Of a DNA stretch of 64,000 bases, positions 35,714-44,932 are shown one piece after another. Both the position numbers and the translations under genes were made by a program. The DNA is taken from positions 62,001 to 126,000 of the forward strand of contig NZ_JACJQY010000004.1 in the NCBI RefSeq assembly GCF_014696925.1. Direction: 5' to 3'. Each line of letters begins with the position of its first letter. Position 1 is the first letter of the stretch. The notes under the pieces were generated by a model. That model saw only the letters and a program-made list of their open reading frames with translations. It did no database searches and had not been told where the DNA came from. The DNA comes from Phormidium tenue FACHB-1050. Its GTDB lineage: Bacteria; Cyanobacteriota; Cyanobacteriia; Pseudanabaenales; Pseudanabaenaceae.

Positions 35714-37106
35714 GGCGATTTTTTTCCTTTGCAAGCAAGGCTTGCCCCGTTGGAGTCAAGCGATATTTTTGTAAACGGCTATTAGGCTTATCAGGAATAG
35801 TCATTTCAATTAGATTGAGTGAGAGTAAACGTTTGATCTGCTTATTCAGTTCTCCAGAAATTGTCTTATGACCTAACATTCTCGACATACCAGCCTTGTT
35901 GTCAGCATCCTGTGCCAGATGCAAAAACACCTTTGTTGCTAGCCTCGACTCTAGCCTCGACTCTAGCCTCGACTCTAGCCGCAAGTCAGCTTGCCCCTCA
36001 GACTGTATTGATGCTCCCCTTTCTAGCTCTAGAGCCTCTAGCGAAATCGGAAACACAGTCCTAATAAAATTAGCCGTAAAAATAAAAGACTCCTTTGGAT
36101 AGGCTCTCAAGATACGAGGCATCCCAGAACCCAGATATTCCACAATATCGAGATCTTTGAAAACCCGCATCAAAATCTTATTGCGTGGAATCGAATAACC
36201 AGCAAAAAACTCCTCACGCGCCACCCCTTCAGGAATCGACCCCGCAGACGTAATTTCAAGGCGATCGTCAAAAATCTCAAACTTAGGCACAGCCTCATTA
36301 GTGTAATCATTGTGAATAATTGCATTGATCACCGCCTCGCGCAGCGCCACTACATTCCACAACCGCCGCTCGATTCTCTCTTTGCCTGTAATTTTTGTAG
36401 CCGTGCGATTTTCTACATCTAAGCGATCGAGCACCTGCTTACAAGTCTTAATCAACGAGCAATACCCATACTCATTAGTATCAATCAAATCATAGCGATC
36501 CAAACCTCGATATTTTGCCACCTGCACCGAATTACCATTGCGATCGCTTAGCAAATAGGCTGCATAGTTATACGCACCATCCTCAGTCAGCAATTCCAAA
36601 TTCGCCGCAAAGCGATCGCCTAACGAAAACCCCGCCTCCTCATAATAAATTCTAAGCTGCTCAAAATTGAGACTTTGCTGAAGCGATCGCATCCGCCCCA
36701 AAGAGTTACGAGTCCGCTTAGCAAAAAGCTCCTCAATCATCCGCCCCGACATCGGCTCAGATGCACTGCCAATCCTCATAAAACAGCCCTTCTCAGACAT
36801 CCCATACTTTCGCAAGTAATAGGGCTTTTCTGAACCACTGGCTAGAGTGACTTTGATAATGTCCTGAGACTCGCGGACTTGATGAATCACATCAAAAAGA
36901 CCTAAACAGGACGGCAAAATATTATTTTTTAACCGATCTTTAATCGCCAGTTGCACCGCATCACAGTCAGCAACACCCACCACCGCACCATCTCGCTCAA
37001 TACCGATATAGATCACCCCACCATCTCGATAGTTGAGAAAAGCGATCGCCTCTCGCTCGAAACCATCGGTCAATTCCCTTTTATACTCAACCCGATTAGA
37101 CTCCAT
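35706..37106 (-). CDS. AlbA_2/Schlafen-type DNA-binding protein with HATPase-like C-terminal part
   Basis: 466 aa. The N-terminus SNRVEYKRELTDGFEREAIA and GGVIYIGIERDGAVVGV is the AlbA_2 (Schlafen-type) fold; residues about 250-350 (ALREAVINAIIHNDYTN, LGSGMPRILRAY) match the ATP-binding region C-terminal domain often fused to it, followed by a winged-helix end. Just before the latter is a tandem LESR repeat encoded by three perfect 12-base units at 35941-35976. It is placed between hsdM and hsdS with overlapping reading frames, so it is part of the operon. A regulatory or defence function is inferred only from position. Confidence 0.85.
   Translation of the reverse strand: MESNRVEYKRELTDGFEREAIAFLNYRDGGVIYIGIERDGAVVGVADCDAVQLAIKDRLKNNILPSCLGLFDVIHQVRESQDIIKVTLASGSEKPYYLRKYGMSEKGCFMRIGSASEPMSGRMIEELFAKRTRNSLGRMRSLQQSLNFEQLRIYYEEAGFSLGDRFAANLELLTEDGAYNYAAYLLSDRNGNSVQVAKYRGLDRYDLIDTNEYGYCSLIKTCKQVLDRLDVENRTATKITGKERIERRLWNVVALREAVINAIIHNDYTNEAVPKFEIFDDRLEITSAGSIPEGVAREEFFAGYSIPRNKILMRVFKDLDIVEYLGSGMPRILRAYPKESFIFTANFIRTVFPISLEALELERGASIQSEGQADLRLESRLESRLESRLATKVFLHLAQDADNKAGMSRMLGHKTISGELNKQIKRLLSLNLIEMTIPDKPNSRLQKYRLTPTGQALLAKEKNRHE
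35941..35976. repeat. 12-bp tandem repeat, three perfect units, in coding sequence
   Basis: Unit AGCCTCGACTCT on the plus strand, encoding Leu-Glu-Ser-Arg on the minus strand. Changes in copy number would add or remove four residues without a frameshift, lengthening a linker between the ATPase-like part and the winged helix. Confidence 0.92.
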
Positions 37107-38581
37107 TAAATGCCACCACTTGTTTGTTGCAAAGCATTGATCAACTCCTGCTTCAAAGCATTTTGCGCCTTCTCCATCTCATGGGCAATCTCCAAATATT
37201 CCAACATCAAATCCTCAGGATCGCCATGATTGACCATCACCTCATGGGGATTTTTACAATCAAGATTATAATTCCGAGCCGCAATCTCCGCCGCTGATAC
37301 CTTCCAAGCATATTCATTCACCTTGCGCCCCTTTCTGGTCGCCCCGCCCCACCACTTTTTCTCGCGATCGAACTCCGCGATCGTCAGCGGCTTAGAACGC
37401 GAATAGGACTTGTAGCCCTCAGGATATGGATGGGCAAAAAACCAGACATCCTTAGTCGGCTCACCCTTCTCAAAAAAGAGAATATTCGTATTAATGCCCG
37501 TATAGGGACTAAACACACCCTTTGGCAAACGTACGATTGTATGCAGATTAAATTCTTCCAGAAGTTCCCGCTTCAGATTAGTTTTCGTTCCCTCACCAAA
37601 TAAGAAGCCATCGGGCAACACCACCGCAGCGCGTCCAGTATCAGGCTTGAGCAAATGCATAATCAACGCCATAAATAGATCGGCAGTCTCGCGAGTCTGG
37701 TACTTCTTCGGGAAATTGCTCTCAATACCATCCTCCTCCATGCCCCCAAAAGGTGGATTTGTGATCACAATATCCACCCGATCCTTCGGGCTGTAATCCC
37801 TAAGCGGACGGCTCAAGGTATTGTCATGGAGAATATTGCTAGGCACATCGATCCCATGCAACATCATATTCGTCATCGCCAACATATGCGGCAGTGGCTT
37901 TTTCTCCACTCCGTGAATCGTCGCCTCCCGCAAAGTGCGATCGCTAGGATTTTTGATCTGCGGATTCAGATGCTCGATTGTACAGGTCAAAAAGCCACCA
38001 GTACCACAGGCAGGATCAAGTACCTTTTCACCCAGCTTAGGATTGATAATATCCACCATAAACTGAGTCACAGCGCGAGGTGTGTAATATTCCCCCGCAT
38101 TCCCCGCCGATTGCAGATCCGCCAAAATCTTTTCGTAGATGTCATTAAACAAATGGCGATCGCTAGACGAATTAAAATCCACATCGCTTTCGATGCTATT
38201 AATCACCTGACGCAATAAAGTCCCCGACTTCATGTAGTTATAGGCATCCTCAAACACCGCCCCTACGACCTTACCTAGTGGCGACACCCCAGCCGCAGTA
38301 GCAAGTTTTTTCAGCGAAGGAAAGAGATCATTGTTCACAAAGTCGATCAGCTCTTCACCCGTTATCCCCTCTGGATTCTTTGCCCAATTTGTCCAACGAA
38401 AACGGCTCTGCAACGGAGATTTATAGTCCGAAATCGTAAACTCCCACTCCTGTTCCTTATCATCAAAAATCTTCAGAAAAAGCAACCAGACAATCTGGCT
38501 AATGCGCTGAGCGTCACCATCAACGCCCACATCCTTCCGCATGATGTCCTGAATACTTTTGATGAGTGTGCCAATTGCCAT
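37106..38581 (-). CDS. hsdM: type I restriction-modification methyltransferase HsdM
   Basis: N6-adenine methyltransferase subunit. The SAM motif DPACGTGGFL and catalytic NPPFGG are present, preceded by the helical N-terminal domain (IGTLIKSIQDIMRKDVGVDG). 491 aa is usual. Its TAA overlaps the ATG of the next gene (TAATG), which implies coupled translation. A 148-bp gap with a short G-run repeat separates it from hsdR upstream. Confidence 0.96.
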   Translation of the reverse strand: MAIGTLIKSIQDIMRKDVGVDGDAQRISQIVWLLFLKIFDDKEQEWEFTISDYKSPLQSRFRWTNWAKNPEGITGEELIDFVNNDLFPSLKKLATAAGVSPLGKVVGAVFEDAYNYMKSGTLLRQVINSIESDVDFNSSSDRHLFNDIYEKILADLQSAGNAGEYYTPRAVTQFMVDIINPKLGEKVLDPACGTGGFLTCTIEHLNPQIKNPSDRTLREATIHGVEKKPLPHMLAMTNMMLHGIDVPSNILHDNTLSRPLRDYSPKDRVDIVITNPPFGGMEEDGIESNFPKKYQTRETADLFMALIMHLLKPDTGRAAVVLPDGFLFGEGTKTNLKRELLEEFNLHTIVRLPKGVFSPYTGINTNILFFEKGEPTKDVWFFAHPYPEGYKSYSRSKPLTIAEFDREKKWWGGATRKGRKVNEYAWKVSAAEIAARNYNLDCKNPHEVMVNHGDPEDLMLEYLEIAHEMEKAQNALKQELINALQQTSGGI

Positions 38582-38670
38582 GAGCGTCCTTTAAAATTGC
38601 ATCGTAATTATAGAGTTTTCGCCCCTAGCCCCAATTCTAGGGAACAAGAAAATAATAGTCTTTCAAAGTC

Positions 38671-38703
38671 CCCCAGAATAGGGGGATTTAGGGGGCTTGA
38701 TTA
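38671..38703. repeat. CCCCC/GGGGG short repeat between hsdR and hsdM
   Basis: TCCCCCAGAATAGGGGGATT followed by TAGGGGGCTTGATT, a style of short interspersed repeat common in cyanobacteria and also seen after rpiA at 48949-49008. Confidence 0.6.
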
Positions 38704-38729
38704 ATCGAAACGTAGACAGAAAGAGTGTT

Positions 38730-41096
38730 TTACGCACTATAAAGCGAGCGCTTCAACTCGTGCAAAGCTGAGCGGTAGGCATCCAGCCCACCAAAAGCGC
38801 GGACAATCTCCATCGGTGTGCCAAATTGCGGGAAAGGCGAAACCGTGAGAATTTGTGTTTCCTCAATCGGAGCTACCCCCTCATCAGCATACTTTTGTAG
38901 TAGTGCTTCTAGCACCCGTCTAGCTTGCTCTCCATACTTAGTAAAGTAATTGCGCTTTTTTACCTGATCGGCGCGTTCCTTGCGGGTCAGCGGTGGCATA
39001 TCCCAAGCAACATGACAAAGCAGATCGAAGGGGTCGCAATCTTTCCCGATCTCTTGGGCTAAAGCCTCAAAGAATACACCCTCAGTAGCTAGTTCATCAA
39101 CGATCGCCTGTTTCTTATCAGCATCGCTCCAACGTCTGAGAAAGTCATCCAGTGAGGCAAATTCCTTAGTCACCGCCTTGCGCGTATAGTCTTTGAGCGA
39201 TTCAGTAATCAGTTTGCCGTTAGCATCGAAATACTGAACTCGTTCAGACGCAACCTTCACCTCAACATTTGCCACCACATAGCGCCTAACTCCAGTCTCA
39301 TATTCAGAACCATCGGGTTCAGCAGTCCATCCCAAGCCTTTGTCTGGTTCTGGATAGCGGCTGGCGAGTTCATCCTCCTCTGGCAGTTCTGGCGGCACTG
39401 GCGATTCATCCGATTTTGGCTCATAGATCTGCACTGGATCGCCGTCAAAATCAGGATCGGCAAACAGCTCCGTCGCTTTTTTGAAATCAATGATCGTGAA
39501 ATAGAACTTGTCATAGTCCTCATTAATGCGAGTACCGCGCCCAATAATCTGCTTAAACTCAGTCATCGACTGAATCCTTTGATCCAACACAATCAATTTA
39601 CAAGTTTGAGCATCAACCCCAGTAGTCATGAGCTTCGATGTCGTCGCAATTACAGGATATTTTGATTCTGGAAAAATAAAATTATCAAGCTCTGCTTTGC
39701 CCTCTTCGTTATCACCTGTAATCCGCATCACATAGCGAGAATCAGCAGCAAGATCGGCATTTTCATTCACCAATGCCTGACGCATTCGCTCCGCATGATC
39801 GATATTTTCACAAAACACAATTGTCTTATCAAAGCGGTTAGTAGCTTTCAGAAACTCGCTCACCTTCTTAGCAACTAACTTCGTGCGCTGTTCCAATACC
39901 AAATTTTTATCAAAATCCTTCTGGTTATATATGCGATCCTCAATCTCATAGCCAAATTTATCGACCATGCCGCGATCGGGTCGCCAACCCGCCAGATCTT
40001 TATCTAAATCAATCCGCACCACTTTATAGGGCGCAAGAAACCCATCATCAATCCCCTGACGCAGAGAGTAGGTATAGATCGGTTCCCCAAAATAATCAAT
40101 ATTAGAAACTTCCTTAGTTTCCTTTGGCGTTGCTGTCAGCCCGATTTGTGTCGCCGAAGAAAAATATTCTAAAATCTGCCGCCATGCCGAATCCTCAGCC
40201 GCACTCCCCCGATGACACTCATCGATCACGATCAAATCGAAAAAATCACGACTGAACTGTTTATAAATATTCTGCGCCTCTTCGTTGCCCGTTACAGCCT
40301 GATATAGCGACAGATAAATTTCATAGGACTTATCCGCTTGCCGCTTCTGAATTTTAGTCATCGCCGAGCCGAATGGCTTGAAATCATTCGTCATGGTCTG
40401 ATCGACCAAGATATTGCGATCGGCTAAAAACAGAATTCGCTTTCTTTTCTTGGACTTCCACAGCCGCCAGATAATCTGAAAAGCCGTAAATGTCTTGCCA
40501 GTCCCCGTTGCCATCACCAGCAACAAGCGATTTTGTCCCTTAGCGATCGCCTCGATCGTCTTGTTAATCGCCAATAGTTGATAGTAGCGCGGAGTCTTAT
40601 TTGACCCATCGCTATAGTAATCCTGCGTCACGAGGCTCTCTTGATTTTCCGTTAGTCCTCGATGAGCAGACCACCATAGCCAGAGCAAATTGGGAGAAGG
40701 AAATTCTTCTAGACTGATTTCTCGCTCAATAATGCCATCAAGGGCAATCTTGTTATGAAATAAAAAGCCATCACCATTGGAGCTAAATATAAAGGGAACC
40801 TCAAGCATTTCCCCATAACCAAGCCCTTGCTGCATTCCATCACCCAAAGAATGATTGTTATCCTTGGCTTCGATTACTGCGATCGGGATATTGGGCTTAT
40901 AAAACAATACATAATCAGCACGCTTGTTTTTAGCACGGGTATGTAACTGCCCACGCACAAGGACACGCCCATTAGTCAAACCAAATTCTTCGCGAATCTG
41001 CGTAGCGATATCCCAGCCAGCCCTTTCTAAGGCAGGAGTAATGTATTTGGTACAAATATCCCGTTCGGAGAACTGCTTTTTGGGAAAGATAGTCAT
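38730..41096 (-). CDS. hsdR: type I restriction endonuclease subunit HsdR (EcoAI-like)
   Basis: Motor and nuclease subunit. 788 aa from ATG 41096. N-terminal nuclease motif: [20 protein letters not shown] (Asp...Glu-x-Lys). Helicase motifs follow: [14 protein letters not shown] (Walker A), IDECHRGSA (DECH), GLTATP, and [11 protein letters not shown] (motif VI). The C-terminal third matches the EcoEI-type R-protein end. The ATG overlaps the arsS stop in ATGA, an unusual partner for a restriction gene. Start at 41114 is possible but would only extend into arsS. Confidence 0.95.
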   Translation of the reverse strand: MTIFPKKQFSERDICTKYITPALERAGWDIATQIREEFGLTNGRVLVRGQLHTRAKNKRADYVLFYKPNIPIAVIEAKDNNHSLGDGMQQGLGYGEMLEVPFIFSSNGDGFLFHNKIALDGIIEREISLEEFPSPNLLWLWWSAHRGLTENQESLVTQDYYSDGSNKTPRYYQLLAINKTIEAIAKGQNRLLLVMATGTGKTFTAFQIIWRLWKSKKRKRILFLADRNILVDQTMTNDFKPFGSAMTKIQKRQADKSYEIYLSLYQAVTGNEEAQNIYKQFSRDFFDLIVIDECHRGSAAEDSAWRQILEYFSSATQIGLTATPKETKEVSNIDYFGEPIYTYSLRQGIDDGFLAPYKVVRIDLDKDLAGWRPDRGMVDKFGYEIEDRIYNQKDFDKNLVLEQRTKLVAKKVSEFLKATNRFDKTIVFCENIDHAERMRQALVNENADLAADSRYVMRITGDNEEGKAELDNFIFPESKYPVIATTSKLMTTGVDAQTCKLIVLDQRIQSMTEFKQIIGRGTRINEDYDKFYFTIIDFKKATELFADPDFDGDPVQIYEPKSDESPVPPELPEEDELASRYPEPDKGLGWTAEPDGSEYETGVRRYVVANVEVKVASERVQYFDANGKLITESLKDYTRKAVTKEFASLDDFLRRWSDADKKQAIVDELATEGVFFEALAQEIGKDCDPFDLLCHVAWDMPPLTRKERADQVKKRNYFTKYGEQARRVLEALLQKYADEGVAPIEETQILTVSPFPQFGTPMEIVRAFGGLDAYRSALHELKRSLYSA

Positions 41097-42085
41097 AACA
41101 ACGCACCACCGCAACTAGAGCCACTTCCTGCCGTGCAACCATAGCAATAGTCATCGGTTTGAATTTTTTGGATGATATCTAATGAACCTAGCTCTAAAAT
41201 TTTTGCTACGGTCAGTGCCTCACCATTAGGCGATCGCGCTGGCAAATTCTCCATTTGATTAAAATCACAATCATAGATATTGCCTTGATAATCAATTGAA
41301 AGCTGATTTCGACACATTAAGCGATCGAGAGTGTCAGGATTAAAATGAGATTCTAAAAACTGCGAATATTCTTCTTCTAACTTGCGATGGCTCAGATGGA
41401 ACTTACTTCTGCCAATGGGAAGATTGGTAATTGTAAATAGGTTGTTAAACACAAGCCCAAAATGCTCTTGCAGATGGGTTTTATAAGCTATTTCTAAACC
41501 TTGTTGATTAGGAGCAAGGGAAAATTTATTGGAATTGGGAAGAGGTGGGTTGTATACCAAATCTAAAATCAAATCAGGATTAGAACCATAGCCAAGCCTA
41601 TTTAGCCATTGTAAAGCTTGAATTGATTTATCAAATACACCTTTGCCACGCATCTTATCCACATTGTCTTCAAGATAGCAAGGCATAGACGCAACAACTC
41701 GCACTTGGTTTTGAGCAAAGAATTCGGGTATATCGGTATATCCCTTTTCAAAATAAATCGTCAAATTAGAACGAACGATCGCTTCTTTTCCAAGTTCTCG
41801 CGCCGCCTTAACTAATGCATGAAATCCATACAGCATCTCTGGCGCACCCCCAGTCAGATCTACTGTTTGAATTTCGGGAAACCGACGAATGATTTCGATT
41901 AACTGTTGGCAAATTTCTGGAGTTAATTCTTCGGTACGAGTTGGACTAGCTTCGACATGACAGTGAGTACAAGCGAGATTACAAATTTTACCCAAATTGA
42001 TCTGCAATATGGAGATCTGATGTTTTAGAAACGGAGCTTTTAGTTTTTGAGAAAATGGTGTGGTAGCGATCGCAGGAACTTGCAT
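41093..42085 (-). CDS. arsS: arsenosugar biosynthesis radical-SAM protein ArsS-like
   Basis: Radical-SAM enzyme that in cyanobacteria takes part in making oxo-arsenosugars from dimethylarsenite and SAM; many homologues are annotated only as radical SAM/Cys-rich proteins. The cluster motif is [12 protein letters not shown], followed by [11 protein letters not shown]. The C-terminal Cys-rich tail [18 protein letters not shown] is diagnostic of the family. 330 aa. An arsM methyltransferase gene is not adjacent. The stop overlaps the hsdR start. Confidence 0.9.
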   Translation of the reverse strand: MQVPAIATTPFSQKLKAPFLKHQISILQINLGKICNLACTHCHVEASPTRTEELTPEICQQLIEIIRRFPEIQTVDLTGGAPEMLYGFHALVKAARELGKEAIVRSNLTIYFEKGYTDIPEFFAQNQVRVVASMPCYLEDNVDKMRGKGVFDKSIQALQWLNRLGYGSNPDLILDLVYNPPLPNSNKFSLAPNQQGLEIAYKTHLQEHFGLVFNNLFTITNLPIGRSKFHLSHRKLEEEYSQFLESHFNPDTLDRLMCRNQLSIDYQGNIYDCDFNQMENLPARSPNGEALTVAKILELGSLDIIQKIQTDDYCYGCTAGSGSSCGGALL

Positions 42086-42112
42086 AGATTAGCAATAAGC
42101 GTGAATGTGTGA

Positions 42113-42544
42113 TTATTGTGACATAAACTCAAGGATACAGACTTTAATCGCCTTAATTACCTCATTATATTCGTTATCAAGGATGGTTAAAAACTCAGAA
42201 GAAATCGTGATTTCCCCTGACTTGCCAATTTTCTCTAGATACTTGGAGAGTTGAGAGAGTCTAGTTGCACCAATGCTAGCACTAGTAGATTTTAGAGAAT
42301 GCGAAGCCAGTGCAAATTTACTCGCATCTTGATCAGTAAAAGCAGCCTGAATCGACATCATTAAATTCTCGGCGGAATTAAGATAAATCGTAACTAAATC
42401 TGAAAAAATTATATCGTCGCCAATTGTCTCCCGCAATTCTTGAAATGTAGAAATATCCAGAGTTGGTAAATCCCTAAACTCTGGATAATCATGAATTAGC
42501 TGGGATACTTTCGCGATCGCTTTATCTTCTATATTTTCAAACAT
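42113..42544 (-). CDS. Hpt-domain phosphotransfer protein
   Basis: 143 aa. The four-helix Hpt domain has the phospho-His in ASHSLKSTSASIGATRLSQL (His-x-Leu-Lys-Ser). The ATG at 42544 is chosen because GGGAG lies 9-13 bases upstream; another ATG six codons earlier (42562) would place this GGGAG inside the gene. As a free-standing Hpt it would shuttle phosphate between hybrid kinases and receivers. No kinase gene is adjacent. 27 bases separate it from arsS. Confidence 0.9.
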   Translation of the reverse strand: MFENIEDKAIAKVSQLIHDYPEFRDLPTLDISTFQELRETIGDDIIFSDLVTIYLNSAENLMMSIQAAFTDQDASKFALASHSLKSTSASIGATRLSQLSKYLEKIGKSGEITISSEFLTILDNEYNEVIKAIKVCILEFMSQ

Positions 42545-42648
42545 AGCCTTACTCCCGACCATCGAGATTAAATAAAATCTAGCAAAACTGATCTAGAAAT
42601 TCTTGCCTAATCTAGAAATAAAGCTAAATATCGATGAGTCTTGATAGC

Positions 42649-43806
42649 CTATAGTTTGAGTTTACTCAAATTTTTGACCGCTGCTTCAATTGTGCTATCT
42701 TTCTTAGCAAAACAGAATCTTAAGCCATTTACCTTGTCGCGATCAGGATGACTAAAGCAACTACCAGGGACAGCAGCAACTAAGGCTTCTTTGGCTAAGC
42801 GAAAGGCTGCACTGTCAGCATCTGGGGCGATCGCGGAGCTATCAGTCCAGATGTAATATGCGCCTCTCGGTAGTACAGGGGACAAACCTAGCTCCACCAA
42901 AGCAGGATAAAGCATATCGCGCTTGCGTTTGTAATCTAACGCTAACTTGGTAAAATATTCGCGCCCAAACTGCATCGCAGTTAATGCGGCATGTTGCAAA
43001 GGTGCAGGAGCGCAAATCGTAATAAAGTCATGAATCCGCCGCATTGCGGCTGTTAGTTCAGGACTTGCCACAGTATATCCTAACCGCCAGCCCGTGATGC
43101 AAAAGGTTTTTGAGAAACCATTCACGACGATGGTGCGATCGCGCATTCCTTCAATACTCATCAGGCTAATATGTTCGCCTTCATAGATAATGTATTCGTA
43201 AATCTCGTCGGTAATCGCATAGACATCATACTGCTGGCAGAGTTTGGCGATGAGTTCTAGTTCTGTCCTCGTCCACACTTTACCCGTAGGATTAGCAGGG
43301 CTATTGATGATTACTGCCTTAATTCCTTTTTTAAAAGCAGGCTCAAGGATTTCTTGAGTGATTTCCCATTGTGGTGGTTGCAGGGTAATAAATTCAGGAA
43401 TCCCGCCTACAGTCGCTAGATTCGGAATGTAATTCTCGTAAAATGGTTCAAAAATTAAAACGCGATCGCCTTGATTGATTAAGGTCATCAGGGCAATATT
43501 TAGCCCTTCGGTCGCGCCGCAGCAGACCGTTACTTCTGTATCAGGAGCAACAGTAATTTGGTTGTCTCGCTGCATTTTTTCAGCGATCGCCACCCGCAAC
43601 TTGTCCCAACCCCAACTATCTGCATATTGATTGAAATCTGAAGCGATCGCGGCTCTTGCGGATTCTTTGATCGCTTCTGGTGCAGGAAAGTCGGGTAAAC
43701 CTTGAGCAAGATTAATTGCGCCAAACTTTTCGCAGTAACGGGAGGCTTCGCGAATTTGGGATTCTTTAATTTGAATAGCGCGATGTGATAGCGAAACAGT
43801 AGTCAA
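42649..43806 (-). CDS. PLP-dependent class I/II aminotransferase
   Basis: Fold-type I aminotransferase related to methionine/kynurenine and aspartate aminotransferases. Motifs: INLAQGLPDFPAP, INSPANPTGKVW, AITDEIYEY and the PLP-lysine site VNGFSKTFCITGWRLGY. The TTG at 43806 gives 385 aa beginning LTTVSLSHRAIQIKESQIRE; earlier starts up to 43863 would be encoded by a palindrome (43826-43860) and are not preferred. Substrate unassigned; a methionine or glutamine transaminase role is plausible. Confidence 0.9.
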   Translation of the reverse strand: MTTVSLSHRAIQIKESQIREASRYCEKFGAINLAQGLPDFPAPEAIKESARAAIASDFNQYADSWGWDKLRVAIAEKMQRDNQITVAPDTEVTVCCGATEGLNIALMTLINQGDRVLIFEPFYENYIPNLATVGGIPEFITLQPPQWEITQEILEPAFKKGIKAVIINSPANPTGKVWTRTELELIAKLCQQYDVYAITDEIYEYIIYEGEHISLMSIEGMRDRTIVVNGFSKTFCITGWRLGYTVASPELTAAMRRIHDFITICAPAPLQHAALTAMQFGREYFTKLALDYKRKRDMLYPALVELGLSPVLPRGAYYIWTDSSAIAPDADSAAFRLAKEALVAAVPGSCFSHPDRDKVNGLRFCFAKKDSTIEAAVKNLSKLKL

Positions 43807-43825
43807 TGTAATATCTCTAAGCTTC

Positions 43826-43862
43826 AAAAAGTAAAAGCGACGCATTGCGCCGCCTTTACTCA
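43826..43862. repeat. palindrome in the leader of the aminotransferase gene
   Basis: Imperfect inverted repeat with arms AAGTAAAAGCGACGC and GCGCCGCCTTTACT. Located 20 bases before the preferred start, so it could fold in the mRNA leader. Confidence 0.65.
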
Positions 43863-43904
43863 ATCCTAAGCGAAATCGCCATAACTGGTCAAGACTTACA
43901 TCAT

Positions 43905-44076
43905 TGATGTTTACGCAGAACGCAGACGATGAATCTCTTGCTGATAGCGAAGCAGGGCAACCACGGGGGGATTGCCCCTACCTGAATAATTCCTGTTCCG
44001 TAGGCGCTGCGCCCCCGTGCCAGCCCCAAACCTCTGCTATCGCAGGAATTCTATCTGCGAAAGGTGCGTTACATCA
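43905..44076. mobile_element. family F element, copy 2
   Basis: Bounded by TGATGTTTACGC and GCGTTACATCA; internal sequence matches the copy at 33467-33632 in reverse orientation, e.g. GGGCAACCACGGGGGGATTG. The right end is 2 bases from the purE stop codon. No clear target duplication. Confidence 0.78.
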
Positions 44077-44078
44077 CA

Positions 44079-44600
44079 CTACATTTGCTGCAAATATTTT
44101 TCACTTCCTAGTTCATCTAGCTTATCTTGCTTTTCCATCACCATATCTTTTAGCGATTGACGATAAGCAATTACTTTTTCGAGAAGTTGAGAGTCATGGC
44201 TAGCGAGAATCTGTACTGCTAGCAGCCCTGCATTATCAGCATTACCGATCGCCACAGTTGCGACAGGAATTCCCTTGGGCATTTGCACAATCGAATAGAG
44301 AGAATCAACACCGCTAAGCTGTCTAGTCGAGACTGGCACACCAATCACAGGCAAAGGCGAAAGCGCCGCTACCATTCCTGGTAAGTGAGCAGCCCCGCCT
44401 GCCCCTGCAATAATTACTTTAATTCCTCGCATATGGGCATTCTTCGCAAATTCCACCATTCTCTCAGGGGTTCGATGAGCAGAGATAATCGCGACTTCGT
44501 GGGGAATATTGAACTGCTGACAAATTGCGATCGCGCCTTGCATGGTTGGTAGGTCAGAATCACTACCCATAATGATGCTGACTAGTGGTTGATTTAGCAT
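44079..44600 (-). CDS. purE: N5-carboxyaminoimidazole ribonucleotide mutase PurE
   Basis: Converts N5-CAIR from PurK to CAIR in purine synthesis. N-terminal [17 protein letters not shown], active-site [13 protein letters not shown] and [20 protein letters not shown] are all present. 173 aa is normal. Convergent or adjacent genes have no purine role. Confidence 0.97.
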   Translation of the reverse strand: MLNQPLVSIIMGSDSDLPTMQGAIAICQQFNIPHEVAIISAHRTPERMVEFAKNAHMRGIKVIIAGAGGAAHLPGMVAALSPLPVIGVPVSTRQLSGVDSLYSIVQMPKGIPVATVAIGNADNAGLLAVQILASHDSQLLEKVIAYRQSLKDMVMEKQDKLDELGSEKYLQQM

Positions 44601-44636
44601 ATTCTCGGCTTTTATATAAATGGAATATAGTAGGGG

Positions 44637-44922
44637 CTTAGCATTTGCGCCACAATTTTAAAACTCATCACAGAAATATAGATCCGCAAATGCAAAGCCC
44701 TCTGTGCTTTTACAGACAATCTATCCCTGAGTTGCGAGGTTTTGGGCAGAGCATTCCCAAAGGAAGGTTATCTAAAAATTTATAGATTGTGACGGGAATG
44801 ATTTGCCCCTACATTTCTATTCTATATAGTTATAGCGTTTATCAGTCTAGTGACGTATGGTTTGCTTCCCCGCCTTCGGCGGGGAAGCAAACCTATGTAC
44901 CTCGCTTGCTTGAAAAGCGCTA
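44637..44922. repeat. set of three inverted repeats between purE and the kinase gene
   Basis: GGGGCTTAGCATTTGCG faces CGCAAATGCAAAGCCC about 60 bases apart (44637-44702). GGGCAGAGCATTCCC (44744-44758) faces GGGAATGATTTGCCC (44794-44808). An ATAGCG-ended element (44831-44922) holds the perfect hairpin GGTTTGCTTCCCCGCC-TTC-GGCGGGG... at 44859-44893; its last bases touch the kinase gene's end. No coding sequence in these 330 bases. Confidence 0.72.
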
Positions 44923-44932
44923 TATACGCGGA

